IMG/VR virus record: IMGVR_UViG_3300027861_000101
Coordinates: 1 to 34,719 of that record
DNA from: a virus
Length of the DNA stretch: 34,719 nucleotides
Strand: one strand, 5' to 3'
Under the pieces are notes generated by a model, which saw only the letters and a list, made by a program, of their open reading frames with translations, ran no database searches and was not told where the DNA came from. Positions 1 through 8,303 of the stretch are shown one piece after another. Every line of letters starts with the position of its first letter. Position 1 is the stretch's first letter. The position numbers were made by a program, and so were the translations under genes.

Positions 1-240
1 GACACAGAGGACTACAGAAACGACACAGCGTCAGGGACTTCAAGCGGAAAGATTGTCTATGTGACAGCTTTTTATACAGAGACGGAAGTTGACGGAACTT
101 TCACCGAGTTCGGAAATTTCATTGACGGTTCGGCAGGAGCGGATACTGGGGAACTTTGGACTCATGTCGCAGTAAGTTGGGTCAAAGCAAATACAGAGAC
201 TTTAGTCGTAGACTGTAAATATACTTTTAATAACGCTTAA
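1..240 (+). CDS. Tail-appendage protein, 3' part only (copy 1)
   Basis: The reading frame is open from base 1 to a TAA at 238-240 and gives the last 79 residues of a protein whose start lies outside the window. The fragment is nearly identical to the C-terminus of the complete gene at 33797-34351, with two residue differences in 79. At DNA level the first 104 bases are identical, after which silent changes accumulate. The chain is acidic and threonine-rich with alternating strands, as expected for a virion beta-domain. It lies upstream of other tail genes. Function is inferred from position only. Confidence 0.75.
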   Translation, partial: DTEDYRNDTASGTSSGKIVYVTAFYTETEVDGTFTEFGNFIDGSAGADTGELWTHVAVSWVKANTETLVVDCKYTFNNA

Positions 241-241
241 T

Positions 242-412
242 ATGAAACTAACAATCGAGCTAGATGTTGTAGGCAAAATCGAAGCCTACCAAATCGTAAA
301 CAAGTTGAGTTTGCGAGGTGTTAAGGTAATTTCAAGTGAGTTAGGAAAGGAAAAAGCGGTATTTGATAAACAGTTTAAAGCAAAAGATTTTTTAAATAAG
401 AAGCAAAAATAA
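242..412 (+). CDS. Small conserved tail-module protein, 56 aa (copy 1)
   Basis: This short gene begins one base after the preceding stop (TAATATG). The product starts MKLTIELDV, has a strand-helix-strand look and ends in a lysine-rich tail (FLNKKQK). A second copy at 34353-34523 has 49 of 56 residues the same, so the frame is under protein-level selection. The last ~45 bases and the start of the next gene are identical between copies. No SD is present. I do not recognise the family; a role in tail-fibre assembly or as a small chaperone is only suggested by its place between two appendage genes. Confidence 0.7.
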   Translation: MKLTIELDVVGKIEAYQIVNKLSLRGVKVISSELGKEKAVFDKQFKAKDFLNKKQK

Positions 413-415
413 TAT

Positions 416-1438
416 ATGTCTCAATCAAAAGAAGATTACGCACAAGATGATGAACTCGCTCATGGCGACAAAAATCAAGACGCAATAAATGCCAACGATG
501 CTGGTGGTTTTCGTGATACTCTTGATTTGGGTGAAACCTTTACTGGAGCGACAACTCCACAACCTTACTATGTGGACAAATCAGACAACAAGGTGTATCA
601 ATGTGACGGCGATGTTATAGCAAAACTCAATTTTGCTGGGTTTGTTTTGAATTCAGGTATAGCAAATGCAGATGCAGAGATTCAAAATCAAGGTATTGTC
701 AGAGGGTTCGCTGGGCTAGACGAAGGCGAATTATATTATTTATCGAATACAAAAGGAGCTATTTCAAAAACAGCTTATTCTAACAAGCTTGTAGGGATTG
801 CAATAAGTGCAACAGAAATATTGATAATGAAAAAAGACCCAACTCAATTAGTGCAGGATTTTAAAAACCCTATTCCATTCAATAAAAGCGTAACGCCATT
901 TTCAGTTGCCAATGGAGGTGTTACGGTTGCCTCTGGTAAAATAGCAGTTATAACACATTGGTATGCAACCACAGACCATGCATTACAAATTGATGATTCT
1001 GGTGCCACACAAAGGACTGTTTTATCTGGAAAAGCAAATTTAGCAATAGTTCAACACATATTCATCAATCCTTTTCTTGTTGATGAAAGTACAGACATTC
1101 AAACATCCGCATCTACTGCCACCGCTTTTGGCTATTATATAGACAAAGACCCTAGAATTACACCCATTACTGAAATGGTAAATGACAGCACGCAATATAC
1201 AGTGCCAGCAGGAAAATTGCTTGTAATATTAAATGTTTACAGTAGCGTAAACACAAGCCTTGTCTCTGCAGACTTGGGCATTGTTATGAGTGTTTCAGAT
1301 TTGAATAAGATGACTGACCCACCGCAACAGTCTGGAGTACATTACAACCCAATTATATTCGGGGCAGGTGATGTTTTAGATTCTGCAGGTGTAGGATTGG
1401 CTGTAATAATCAATGGTTATTTAATAGATATTTCATAA
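416..1438 (+). CDS. Putative tail-fibre/appendage protein (copy 1)
   Basis: The 340-residue product has a polar N-terminal arm (about residues 1-40, rich in D, N and Q) followed by short repeating beta segments. Phrases such as PYYVDKSDNKVYQCDGD and ELYYLSN are typical of phage tail-fibre or tip domains. It begins three bases after the preceding stop in the TATATG context usual here. The first 64 residues recur at the right edge (34527-34719) with about eight substitutions, so there are two versions of this gene in the data. A role in host contact is likely from position but there is no enzymatic motif. Confidence 0.65.
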   Translation: MSQSKEDYAQDDELAHGDKNQDAINANDAGGFRDTLDLGETFTGATTPQPYYVDKSDNKVYQCDGDVIAKLNFAGFVLNSGIANADAEIQNQGIVRGFAGLDEGELYYLSNTKGAISKTAYSNKLVGIAISATEILIMKKDPTQLVQDFKNPIPFNKSVTPFSVANGGVTVASGKIAVITHWYATTDHALQIDDSGATQRTVLSGKANLAIVQHIFINPFLVDESTDIQTSASTATAFGYYIDKDPRITPITEMVNDSTQYTVPAGKLLVILNVYSSVNTSLVSADLGIVMSVSDLNKMTDPPQQSGVHYNPIIFGAGDVLDSAGVGLAVIINGYLIDIS

Positions 1439-1454
1439 TTAAACAATAAAAAAT

Positions 1455-1736
1455 ATGAGTTACAAAGACCCTACAATTCACAATGTTACTTTAACTTTAG
1501 CCGACACAGAGTACAGTCAGGTTATTCTCGATGAAGCAAGCAAGGTTTTGATTCGATCACGAGATAATCATGAACTTAAATTAGCGTACACAGAGGGAGA
1601 GAGCGGAACAAACTTTATCACTATTCCAGCAGGATCAGGAGGAAAATGGCTAGAGGGATTACAACTAAAAGGCAAAACATTATATATACAATCTCCGTCA
1701 ACAGGTGGCGTAGTTGAGATTGAAATTTGGAAATAA
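1455..1736 (+). CDS. Small beta-rich virion-associated protein
   Basis: This 93-residue protein is predicted to be almost all beta strand, with no cysteine and no membrane segment. The segment TNFITIPAGSGGKWLEG resembles small accessory proteins found beside tail fibres or as capsid/tail decoration in siphophages. It starts 16 bases after the previous stop in an A-rich leader without SD. Position between two appendage genes supports a structural role; the exact role is unknown. Confidence 0.55.
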   Translation: MSYKDPTIHNVTLTLADTEYSQVILDEASKVLIRSRDNHELKLAYTEGESGTNFITIPAGSGGKWLEGLQLKGKTLYIQSPSTGGVVEIEIWK

Positions 1737-1747
1737 CCATAATACAT

Positions 1748-4006
1748 ATGAGAAAATATCTAATTTTCACTTTACTAATTGCTTTTTTGTTATCCACAGG
1801 AATAGCAAATGCACAAATGGGCGGAGGTATTTCAACACCTTCTTGGCTTTATTTAGATAACGCCACAGACACGCTCAAAACAGTAGGCAACAAGTCAATC
1901 GAAGCCCCTATTACGCCAACAGGTGACATCAATTTAGCAGGCAATGATTTACTTGGTGCAGACGAAATCAAGGGAGTTACAGACGAGGACTTAGACATTT
2001 TAAGTCTCGGTACAGGAGCATTGAATTTAACATCAGGAAGCGGAACAATCGAGCTTAACGATATTCTTGATTTGAATACAAACAATATTACAGGTGTCGG
2101 GACTATTTCAGCAGTACAGTTGGAATTGACTGGCGACACAGTTGCTAGTGATATTACAATTTCAAAATCAGAGACACCCGCTTATTTGAAATTTGATGTA
2201 GACTATGCAATTCCAGATAGAGATGACCCAATTGCATATTTTCAGGGGATATCCAAAAATGACGCTGGAGAAGATGTCGTTTATACGGAATTGTATTTTG
2301 AAATCAAAGATGAATTTGACGGAGCTGAAAATGGTAGATTTGATTTGAAAACGATGCAAAATGGTAGCCTAGCAACTGGTATGTATTTGCAAGGTGTTGG
2401 TACTGCTTTATATCCACAAGTACAGTTTTTAGGCGATGCTAATTTTCAAAGTCGGTTAACTCTTAATGACGATGCTGATTTAACATTTGGTCAATTTGGT
2501 GCAAATTCTTTCAGAATGGAGATGGATTCAGCCCAAACAAACAAGATGTTTAGAATAGGAGTAGACACAACTTCCGGAACAATGCTAATTGATAAAGGAT
2601 CTACAACTAATGATCATGAAATTCCAGTTAGCACTAATTATGCCACTGTTGCTATTGCATCAGGTGTGACTTACGATCCAGACGATAGTAATAATTCATG
2701 GATGGCTTATAGGTACGATGGTGATTTCGTTATACTTGGGGCTGATCAAGAAGGAACTGGACTGTCTCCCGCTATTTTGAATAATGGTGTATTGCTAGAC
2801 CTTTCAGATATTACAGATACGCAACTTGAATCATATGGAATGAAACTCGAGAGAGATATTAACGATTCAAATACAGGTAGCGGAAACGATACTTATGCAC
2901 AATACTGGTCAGATTTAAGTATTACAGACGGAACAGGTGCTAATTATGAATATCACTTTTTAGGAACAACAGACGATGTTGATGTCTTCACAGTTGACGA
3001 AGAAGGTACAATCGTTTCACCTAGAACTTATTTAGCTGATATAACAACTCCAACAGATGATAGATTAGAAATTTATCATGGAGCTTCTGGGTCAGTTGCT
3101 GGTGCTTCAACACACGCCTCTTATAAAGAGGGTTACTACGCTGGAAATGTAACGGCTGGCACTCTTGATTTAGTCAATGTTTATTCAGAGGGAATGACAA
3201 CTGCTGGAAATTTAATTGCTGGTCGTTCAACAACAATAAACGGACATGCTAGCGATGTTGCTAATTCTTTCCTTGCTGGTGCAATTTATGATTTTAATGC
3301 AAATAGTACAGGAGCAACTTCAACTGGCGTAGCTTGTTTATTCACTAATGATCCTTGGGACTATTGTACTGTTTCAGTTGCAGGAGACAATATCATGTCT
3401 GCTGTGCTAGTCGGTCCAGGTGACGGAAAAAATACAGGGATTGTCGGTGGTGCAGGTGTGACGGGAGGATCCGATCAGCTCGGTGGTGATGCCTATATGC
3501 AAGTTGGTGCAGGTGCAGGCGGTGGAGACGCTGGTAATGCTTATGTTTACGGAGATGATGGATCAACTGAATTGATTATGTGGAACGGTGAAGACGGATA
3601 TGAAGAGTTCGCAGGGTCAGAAGACTACGGCGGAGGTTATTTTAGAGAGATGATCACAGAACAGACAGTAGACGCAACAGTTACAACAACATGGGAAAGC
3701 TCAACTGTCAACGATAATGAAGCGTACTATGTGACCGCAAAAGTGACCGCTATGGAGACAGACGGCACAAATCGAGCTGTTTATCATATTTCTGGTTTAT
3801 TCTACAGAGATGGCGGAAATGTGAGCCAAGAGGGGACTACAGTTGCGATCAACGAAACAGAATCAGCAGGAATTACTGCTACATGGGACGCAGACTTCGC
3901 ACTTGATACAGGCAACCAAGAGATTGAGGTTCAAGTTACTGGTGGCGGTTCAGATACAGTCAATTGGAAAGTTGAAGTCGAATATGAATTAGTGACATCT
4001 TCATAA
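1748..4006 (+). CDS. Large surface/appendage protein with Sec signal peptide
   Basis: I place the start at ATG 1748, in the CATATG context, rather than at an in-frame TTG at 1727 that would overlap the previous gene. That gives 752 residues. Residues 1-22 are a textbook signal peptide: basic MRK, a hydrophobic core and an ANA cleavage site before QMGGG. The mature part begins with repeats of the kind GDINLAGNDLLGADEIKG and NNITGVGTISAVQLEL, seen in beta-helical fibres. It continues into Gly/Asp-rich segments and ends in a compact beta domain of about 120 residues. The signal peptide is odd for a virion protein assembled in the cytoplasm; it may instead be exported to the host surface. Confidence 0.65.
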   Translation: MRKYLIFTLLIAFLLSTGIANAQMGGGISTPSWLYLDNATDTLKTVGNKSIEAPITPTGDINLAGNDLLGADEIKGVTDEDLDILSLGTGALNLTSGSGTIELNDILDLNTNNITGVGTISAVQLELTGDTVASDITISKSETPAYLKFDVDYAIPDRDDPIAYFQGISKNDAGEDVVYTELYFEIKDEFDGAENGRFDLKTMQNGSLATGMYLQGVGTALYPQVQFLGDANFQSRLTLNDDADLTFGQFGANSFRMEMDSAQTNKMFRIGVDTTSGTMLIDKGSTTNDHEIPVSTNYATVAIASGVTYDPDDSNNSWMAYRYDGDFVILGADQEGTGLSPAILNNGVLLDLSDITDTQLESYGMKLERDINDSNTGSGNDTYAQYWSDLSITDGTGANYEYHFLGTTDDVDVFTVDEEGTIVSPRTYLADITTPTDDRLEIYHGASGSVAGASTHASYKEGYYAGNVTAGTLDLVNVYSEGMTTAGNLIAGRSTTINGHASDVANSFLAGAIYDFNANSTGATSTGVACLFTNDPWDYCTVSVAGDNIMSAVLVGPGDGKNTGIVGGAGVTGGSDQLGGDAYMQVGAGAGGGDAGNAYVYGDDGSTELIMWNGEDGYEEFAGSEDYGGGYFREMITEQTVDATVTTTWESSTVNDNEAYYVTAKVTAMETDGTNRAVYHISGLFYRDGGNVSQEGTTVAINETESAGITATWDADFALDTGNQEIEVQVTGGGSDTVNWKVEVEYELVTSS

Positions 4007-4020
4007 TAATTTAATTCAAT

Positions 4021-4923
4021 ATGACAAAATTTAACAAAATTTTAACAGTCGTGCTATTGATATTTCTATTTAGTGGCGTGGCTTTCGCAGGAACTCGATT
4101 TAATGGTAAAAACATAATCGGTAATTACTTGCGATTGATTGAGGACACAACACCCACTGCTATTGATGGATACGCCTCGGTTCATACAAAATCAGATAAT
4201 AAACTTTATTTTCAAGACGGAGCAGGAACAGAGAATGAGGTAGCATTAACTGAAACCAATTTTGGCGAGATGTATTATTTTGATAATACTGTAGCCACAG
4301 AGATTGAAGCAGTAGACCAATGGCATCCAGCATATGCACTTACAGAAGGGGAGCTTGACGGATGGACTATAGATGCTGGTGGTTCAGTAGATATCCTTTC
4401 ATTTGCCGATTATTCTGGGACGGTGGCAGGTACAATTAAGTCTACTACGGACGGTGCTCACAGTTTTGCTACTGGTGATATTGTTTGCCTAGTCGGTACG
4501 AATATTGCAGACGGAGGAGCTAACGATTACGAAGGTCAATATGAAATAACAGTAATAGATGCAGATGAATTTTATTTTACTAATGCCAACTGGAATGCAA
4601 CCACAACAGCGGTCGCAAAAAAACCCGATACATTAAGGGCTGATACAGGTTCGGCAGGTAGTTATATTTATAATGGTTCTGCTTCCGCTTCAAGCGTGTT
4701 GGGCGACAAGGAGTATGATTGGACATTATTCAAGGACACAACTAGATCAGAAAAAGTAAATGCGAGACAATACCACAAGAATGCAAATGAATATGTGACA
4801 GTAGTTGGTACGGGTGTTTTCGAAGTATCAAATGGTGAAAAATTCTGGTTTGCTATTAGAGGTAATACAGATGCTACCAACCTTGTTATTAGATACTCAA
4901 ATGCAACTATTTATAAACCATAA
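4021..4923 (+). CDS. Secreted/appendage protein with signal peptide, 300 aa
   Basis: Residues 1-23 form a signal peptide with two lysines, a long hydrophobic core and an AFA cleavage site before GTRF. The mature region contains DGYASVHTKSDNKLYFQDG, a segment type frequent in phage tail-fibre necks. It is followed by two beta-rich domains ending near residue 300. It starts 14 bases after the preceding stop with no SD. With its neighbours on both sides it makes three consecutive signal-peptide genes. Either these are tail fibres that kept a leader, or exported proteins that decorate the host. The sequence alone cannot decide. Confidence 0.6.
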   Translation: MTKFNKILTVVLLIFLFSGVAFAGTRFNGKNIIGNYLRLIEDTTPTAIDGYASVHTKSDNKLYFQDGAGTENEVALTETNFGEMYYFDNTVATEIEAVDQWHPAYALTEGELDGWTIDAGGSVDILSFADYSGTVAGTIKSTTDGAHSFATGDIVCLVGTNIADGGANDYEGQYEITVIDADEFYFTNANWNATTTAVAKKPDTLRADTGSAGSYIYNGSASASSVLGDKEYDWTLFKDTTRSEKVNARQYHKNANEYVTVVGTGVFEVSNGEKFWFAIRGNTDATNLVIRYSNATIYKP

Positions 4924-4931
4924 TTAACTAT

Positions 4932-5969
4932 ATGAAATTAAAAAAAATTCTATTTGCGATCTTAATCGCAGGGGTCATCGGAGTCACTTGTTTTGGTGCT
5001 TCAATGGCTAAGATTGGTAATATCAATGGTGAGATAGTCGGTAAGTCCAAGGTTAGTGACACCAGCGATGTTGTTATCAAAGAAGGTCTTTGGCTAACTG
5101 AAAGCACAGCACCAGATATGGATGTAAACTATTCGTCAGGTGCTATCAAAAACGGAACGACTTATTACTACACAGCAACAGGAGACGCTTTAGCTGTTTC
5201 TGCTTCAAGTGCTGGTACTGAAAGATTGGATATAGTCCAAAAACCAACCAATTCAAATGGTGCCCCAACAATTAAACAGGGAGATGAACAAGGTACAGGT
5301 ACAACGAATATGGCGACAGCAAGTAGCACTCCAGTTACTAGATATATATTTTATAATTCAAGCCCTGATTATTACAGATATCAGGCTTGGCAATATGTAA
5401 ATGGTAGCGGAACGGATTATTTGCTAAAGACATTATTAACAAATAGTGCGACTAATGGTGGTACTATCACTTTGAGTTTATATGCAACGCCAGATAACGG
5501 AAGCAATAGCCCAGATTGGGATAATAAGGTTTTAATTGAAACAAAGAGTGGTATATCTTCTTCGCCAAACACTCAAACATGGAGCGATATTGACACAACC
5601 TTTGATAACAGTGATAAGGTTTGGCTTGTTTTAGTAGGATCAAATGCTTCAAACCCAAATCAACATTGGGGAATAAGTTGTGCCCAATCTGCTAACACCA
5701 CAATGGGAACAGGGATTACATCATTGCACAAATTATCTAACGATAACGGAGTTACTTGGAATACTAGTTTGGGTACAAATGGTTCATGGAAACAATTAGA
5801 CGCAGGTTCAGCAGATCCCAGTTATCCAACAGCAGACGCAAACAATGACCCAATCGGATATATTGGTGATTCAAGCACGCCGATTACGGAAAATACAGAT
5901 GCTGTAGTCGAAGCGTCTCCAACAGGTACAGAGGTTCAAATTATTCCAATTAACGACAATAGACTATAA
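4932..5969 (+). CDS. Secreted/appendage protein with signal peptide, 345 aa
   Basis: The N-terminus (MKLKKILFAILIAGVIG...) is a signal peptide with a probable cleavage after ASMA near residue 26. The cysteine at about residue 20 does not sit in a good lipobox. The first mature segment, with SSGAIKNGTTYYYTATGD and GTERLDIV, resembles the N-terminal platform of phage baseplate/receptor-binding proteins. The middle (about 120-290) is a jelly-roll-like beta domain rich in N, S, T and W, suitable for carbohydrate binding. It follows the previous gene by 8 bases without SD. A receptor-binding or host-surface role is inferred. Confidence 0.55.
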   Translation: MKLKKILFAILIAGVIGVTCFGASMAKIGNINGEIVGKSKVSDTSDVVIKEGLWLTESTAPDMDVNYSSGAIKNGTTYYYTATGDALAVSASSAGTERLDIVQKPTNSNGAPTIKQGDEQGTGTTNMATASSTPVTRYIFYNSSPDYYRYQAWQYVNGSGTDYLLKTLLTNSATNGGTITLSLYATPDNGSNSPDWDNKVLIETKSGISSSPNTQTWSDIDTTFDNSDKVWLVLVGSNASNPNQHWGISCAQSANTTMGTGITSLHKLSNDNGVTWNTSLGTNGSWKQLDAGSADPSYPTADANNDPIGYIGDSSTPITENTDAVVEASPTGTEVQIIPINDNRL

Positions 5970-5974
5970 TCACT

Positions 5975-6202
5975 ATGGAGCAAATAAAAAAAGTCACTTT
6001 TGATTTCATTGTTCCAATAGGTTTGGTTATTGGATTATTGACAGGATTTTACCAATTAGGACAAATCGCAAATCAGGTTGATGTAAACACAGTACAAATA
6101 AAATCAGTAAACGAAAGTCTAGCTACATTCCCAACGAGAATGGAATTTCAATCATTGCTAGACGATGTAAAATATATAAGAAACAATTTTCACAAGGAAT
6201 AG
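5975..6202 (+). CDS. Small membrane protein with C-terminal helix
   Basis: The 75-residue product has one hydrophobic helix (about residues 9-32, FDFIVPIGLVIGLLTG...) followed by a polar helix with heptad-like spacing (NQVDVNTVQIKSVNESL). An N-terminal anchor plus coiled coil fits an inner-membrane spanin-like or holin-associated protein. The next gene is a second small membrane protein, and a peptidase and a holin candidate follow within 2.3 kb, so a lysis role is plausible. Its own start lacks SD. Family not recognised. Confidence 0.5.
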   Translation: MEQIKKVTFDFIVPIGLVIGLLTGFYQLGQIANQVDVNTVQIKSVNESLATFPTRMEFQSLLDDVKYIRNNFHKE

Positions 6203-6210
6203 GAGGGAAA

Positions 6211-6351
6211 ATGAAAGACAGGACATTTCTAAGTTGGCTCGGGGGAAAGATCATAGTAATACCGATTATCATTTTTGCGTACTTTTACATGATGTCAAAA
6301 TCCGCACGAAAGGAGTTGAAGAAATGGAGGAAAAAAAAGAAACAAAAATAG
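6211..6351 (+). CDS. Tiny single-span membrane protein, holin-like
   Basis: ATG 6211 is preceded by a perfect AGGAGG at 6201-6206, a strong reason to accept this 46-residue frame. The protein has a short polar start, one transmembrane helix (about residues 12-28, with KIIVIPIIIFAYFYMM) and a very basic tail ending KKWRKKKKQK. A single helix with a lysine-rich cytoplasmic tail is common among small phage holins and holin regulators. It overlaps the next gene by 28 bases in another frame. Confidence 0.55.
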   Translation: MKDRTFLSWLGGKIIVIPIIIFAYFYMMSKSARKELKKWRKKKKQK

Positions 6352-6494
6352 TCAAACGCAAATGCTACTTTTGCAAAAAAGAACGCAACATGAATTTGAC
6401 CAAAATCGAAGATTGCGGTTGGGTAAAATACATCTACAAGTGCTATGTTTGCGGTAAGGTCGAGGAATTTGAATACGATGAAACAAGGAGGTAG
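6324..6494 (+). CDS. Small zinc-ribbon protein A
   Basis: I chose ATG 6324 because AAGGAG lies at 6310-6315, eight bases upstream; the upstream in-frame extension is an unlikely coding sequence overlapping the membrane-protein gene. The 56-residue product has two CxxC knuckles (CYFC and CYVCG) about 26 residues apart, so it should bind one zinc ion. It is one of three very small zinc-ribbon genes in 650 bases. The molecular role is unknown. Confidence 0.6.
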   Translation: MEEKKETKIVKRKCYFCKKERNMNLTKIEDCGWVKYIYKCYVCGKVEEFEYDETRR

Positions 6495-6496
6495 AC

Positions 6497-6682
6497 ATGG
6501 CACTCAAACACAAATGCCTTTGCAATCATTGTGGCAAAGAACGAGATCACGAGATAGATGTTTATCAGGCTGGTGGTTTCGAGGTTCATCTACACTATAC
6601 CTGCCAATTTTGTCGCAAAATTCGTGATGTAAAAATGTCGATGACAAAATGGTACGAATTTCTGAACAGGAGGAAGGAATGA
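6497..6682 (+). CDS. Small zinc-ribbon protein B
   Basis: An AAGGAGG at 6485-6491, five bases before ATG 6497, fixes the start. The 61-residue product carries CNHCGKE and CQFCRK, a two-knuckle zinc ribbon with spacing like that of the preceding gene, so the two may be distant paralogues. It begins two bases after the stop of the preceding gene and overlaps the next gene by ATGA. Probably DNA-, RNA- or protein-binding; no catalytic motif is visible. Confidence 0.6.
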   Translation: MALKHKCLCNHCGKERDHEIDVYQAGGFEVHLHYTCQFCRKIRDVKMSMTKWYEFLNRRKE

Positions 6683-6771
6683 AACTCATTGATTTCTTGA
6701 TATTGTTTGCATTCTCACTCTTGTTTCTTGCTTCGCTACTCATCACGATGAAAGGGTGTGGGTGCGTCTAA
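6679..6771 (+). CDS. 30-residue membrane microprotein
   Basis: ATG 6679 overlaps the previous stop (ATGA) and has AGGAGG at 6668-6673. The product is almost entirely one hydrophobic helix (MKLIDFLILFAFSLLFLASL) followed by a short tail containing GCGC. Its stop overlaps the next start (TAATG), so it is translationally coupled on both sides. The SD and the tight packing are the evidence that such a short frame is real. Function unknown. Confidence 0.45.
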   Translation: MKLIDFLILFAFSLLFLASLLITMKGCGCV

Positions 6772-6953
6772 TGGCAAAAGCAATCGGAGAATGTATAACA
6801 TGCAAAGTTAAGGGGGAATTTTCCGTAGCAGGTATTCGATACGAAGGCAAAAACGCTTTCGTGAAACTCGAATGCGATAACTGCGGTTGGCAAACGCCCT
6901 TCATGAAGATCAGGAGGGAAACGCTGAAAGAACTAATCGGCGAACTCCACTGA
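6771..6953 (+). CDS. Small zinc-ribbon protein C
   Basis: The start at 6771 is inside the TAATG overlap with the preceding gene; an upstream GTG in frame is less likely. The 60-residue product has CITC near the N-terminus and CDNCGW near residue 36, a zinc ribbon with a beta hairpin between the knuckles. It ends in a basic helix (RRETLKELIGEL). It is followed by a GC-rich hairpin. Function unknown. Confidence 0.55.
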   Translation: MAKAIGECITCKVKGEFSVAGIRYEGKNAFVKLECDNCGWQTPFMKIRRETLKELIGELH

Positions 6954-6989
6954 TTCCCACCCCACATCTTGCCTTTTATCCACACACAT

Positions 6990-7012
6990 GGGGGAGGTTC
7001 AAAATCTCCCCC
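6990..7012 (+). terminator. GC-rich hairpin after the zinc-ribbon cluster
   Basis: GGGGGAG at 6990-6996 pairs perfectly with CTCCCCC at 7006-7012 around a 9-base loop. There is no T-tract after it, so it may act as an RNA processing or stabilising stem rather than a true intrinsic terminator. It separates the zinc-ribbon genes from the next small gene. Confidence 0.45.
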
Positions 7013-7033
7013 CCTACCAAAAAGAGGTGCAGA

Positions 7034-7258
7034 GTGAATAAACATCACATACGCCCAAGAAGTCGCTGTAGGGGTAAGGACAAGGACACAGACAACATCG
7101 TAATGTGGGACGAGACTTTTCACAAGGATTTTCACAGATTATTCGAGAATATGACTATACGAGAGATCTATGAATTTATTGCAGTCATAACAGAAGCAGG
7201 TACTCAATGGGATCACGAAGCTATCAGAGAGTTGCAACGACAGATAAAGGGCGAGTAA
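7034..7258 (+). CDS. Small HNH-like 'HHxRPRSR' protein
   Basis: I choose GTG 7034, preceded by AGAGGTG at 7023-7029, because sequence before it is non-coding in character. The 74-residue product begins NKHHIRPRSRCRGKD and continues with NIV.W.E..H..FH.LFENMT. That pattern is the beta-beta-alpha core of HNH-type proteins (HH...PRSR...N...H) followed by helices. The usual zinc-binding CxxC pairs are missing, so nuclease activity is uncertain. Short proteins of this type occur in several phage and bacterial genomes as I recall; I cannot verify the family here. Confidence 0.55.
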   Translation: MNKHHIRPRSRCRGKDKDTDNIVMWDETFHKDFHRLFENMTIREIYEFIAVITEAGTQWDHEAIRELQRQIKGE

Positions 7259-7292
7259 AACTCACCCTTCTTTCAAAACTAATCCAAAAAAT

Positions 7293-8300
7293 ATGTTTGA
7301 AAAAAACAAATCTGGACTGCGAGACAGACCAGAGGACGCTCGAGATATATTTTACGAGCATTTAAGAGGTGGCGGAGAATGGGAGGACATCAAGTCACAG
7401 CTACCAAGACAATTTGGTTTAAAGTACCCAAAAGAACATTATTACAATCAATACAAAAATGATCTTTGTGTATTCTTTGCGACAGCAGGAATGTACAATT
7501 TTTTACATAAAACTAAGTTCAGTCCAATTTATCTTGCTTTTTTCGGCAAAAAGATCAGCAATTTGAATTACGGAGCTTATTCAGTTGATGGTCCCAAAGC
7601 ATTGAAACGCTACTCGACTTGCGGTTATGACATGCTACCGCAGGAAAGAGCAAAGAGAAAAGGCGACATCGACAAGGTTCGGATCACAAGAGCAATGCAA
7701 CAGGACGCAAAAAAATTCAGCACACTTGGATATTGCAGAGCGGACAGCCTATTCGGCAACAGCTTTGACGCAATCAGAATATTTTTATTCGAGACAAAAA
7801 GTCCTTGCATAGTTACGATTCCTTATTACAAGAGTTTTAATGGAACGCCAGACGGCGGAGAATACATCATCAAAAAAGGTTCAAAATATGTGGGTGGACA
7901 TTTGGTTCTATGTGTCGGATATGATGGCGACAGATACGAATTTGTGGACAGTTTTAATCGAAGAGTTTACATGAACAAAAAGATATTAGTTGGCGACAGT
8001 TTAGGATTGATCGATTTCCAGAGGGAAAAAATTGTAGTACCAAAGAGACCGCCGACAAGATACCCAAAGCAAGAGAAATTTCACGCAGAAAATTTGCGAA
8101 ATATGCTGTATTCAAAGTTTGCCCCATATGACAAGGCTCGAGGTTCTGCAGGAATAGCACAGAATTGGTTTAGAATGATTAGTGCTTTAACCTACCGAGA
8201 CTTTACTTACATTGACATGGTGAACTGGATTTACGCACTGTCTCGGACAGGCGAAGAGTTGTTTGATATATCTAAAACAAGGGATCAAGTAATAAAATAA
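7293..8300 (+). CDS. Papain-like cysteine peptidase, candidate endolysin
   Basis: The 335-residue protein shows the layout of a C1-type cysteine peptidase: NQYKNDLCVFFATAGMYNFL places the nucleophile at Cys59. GGHLVLCVGYDGDRYEFVDSF supplies His203, with Asp219 or Asn222 as third residue. The spacing of about 144 residues fits papain-like folds. A region of about 100 residues after it is unknown and could bind the cell wall. There is no signal peptide. The next gene, four bases on, is a holin candidate, so this is the best endolysin (peptidoglycan endopeptidase) in the window; a tail-associated or anti-host peptidase is the alternative. Confidence 0.6.
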   Translation: MFEKNKSGLRDRPEDARDIFYEHLRGGGEWEDIKSQLPRQFGLKYPKEHYYNQYKNDLCVFFATAGMYNFLHKTKFSPIYLAFFGKKISNLNYGAYSVDGPKALKRYSTCGYDMLPQERAKRKGDIDKVRITRAMQQDAKKFSTLGYCRADSLFGNSFDAIRIFLFETKSPCIVTIPYYKSFNGTPDGGEYIIKKGSKYVGGHLVLCVGYDGDRYEFVDSFNRRVYMNKKILVGDSLGLIDFQREKIVVPKRPPTRYPKQEKFHAENLRNMLYSKFAPYDKARGSAGIAQNWFRMISALTYRDFTYIDMVNWIYALSRTGEELFDISKTRDQVIK

Positions 8301-8303
8301 CAT

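Larger units (their letters stand above)
1..615 (+). repeat. Direct repeat of the window ends, left copy
   Basis: Bases 1-104 are identical to 34112-34215; from base 105 the copies diverge but stay alignable to base 615, with three genes in the same order. This looks like two versions of the same locus, not a clean terminal redundancy. Confidence 0.85.

Noticed and set aside
1727-1747. TTG start of the large signal-peptide protein
   Set aside because: It would overlap the previous gene and place extra residues before an otherwise perfect signal peptide beginning at ATG 1748.
6445-6627. 60-codon + strand frame across the zinc-ribbon genes
   Set aside because: It is out of frame with two SD-supported zinc-ribbon genes and has no conserved pattern of its own.
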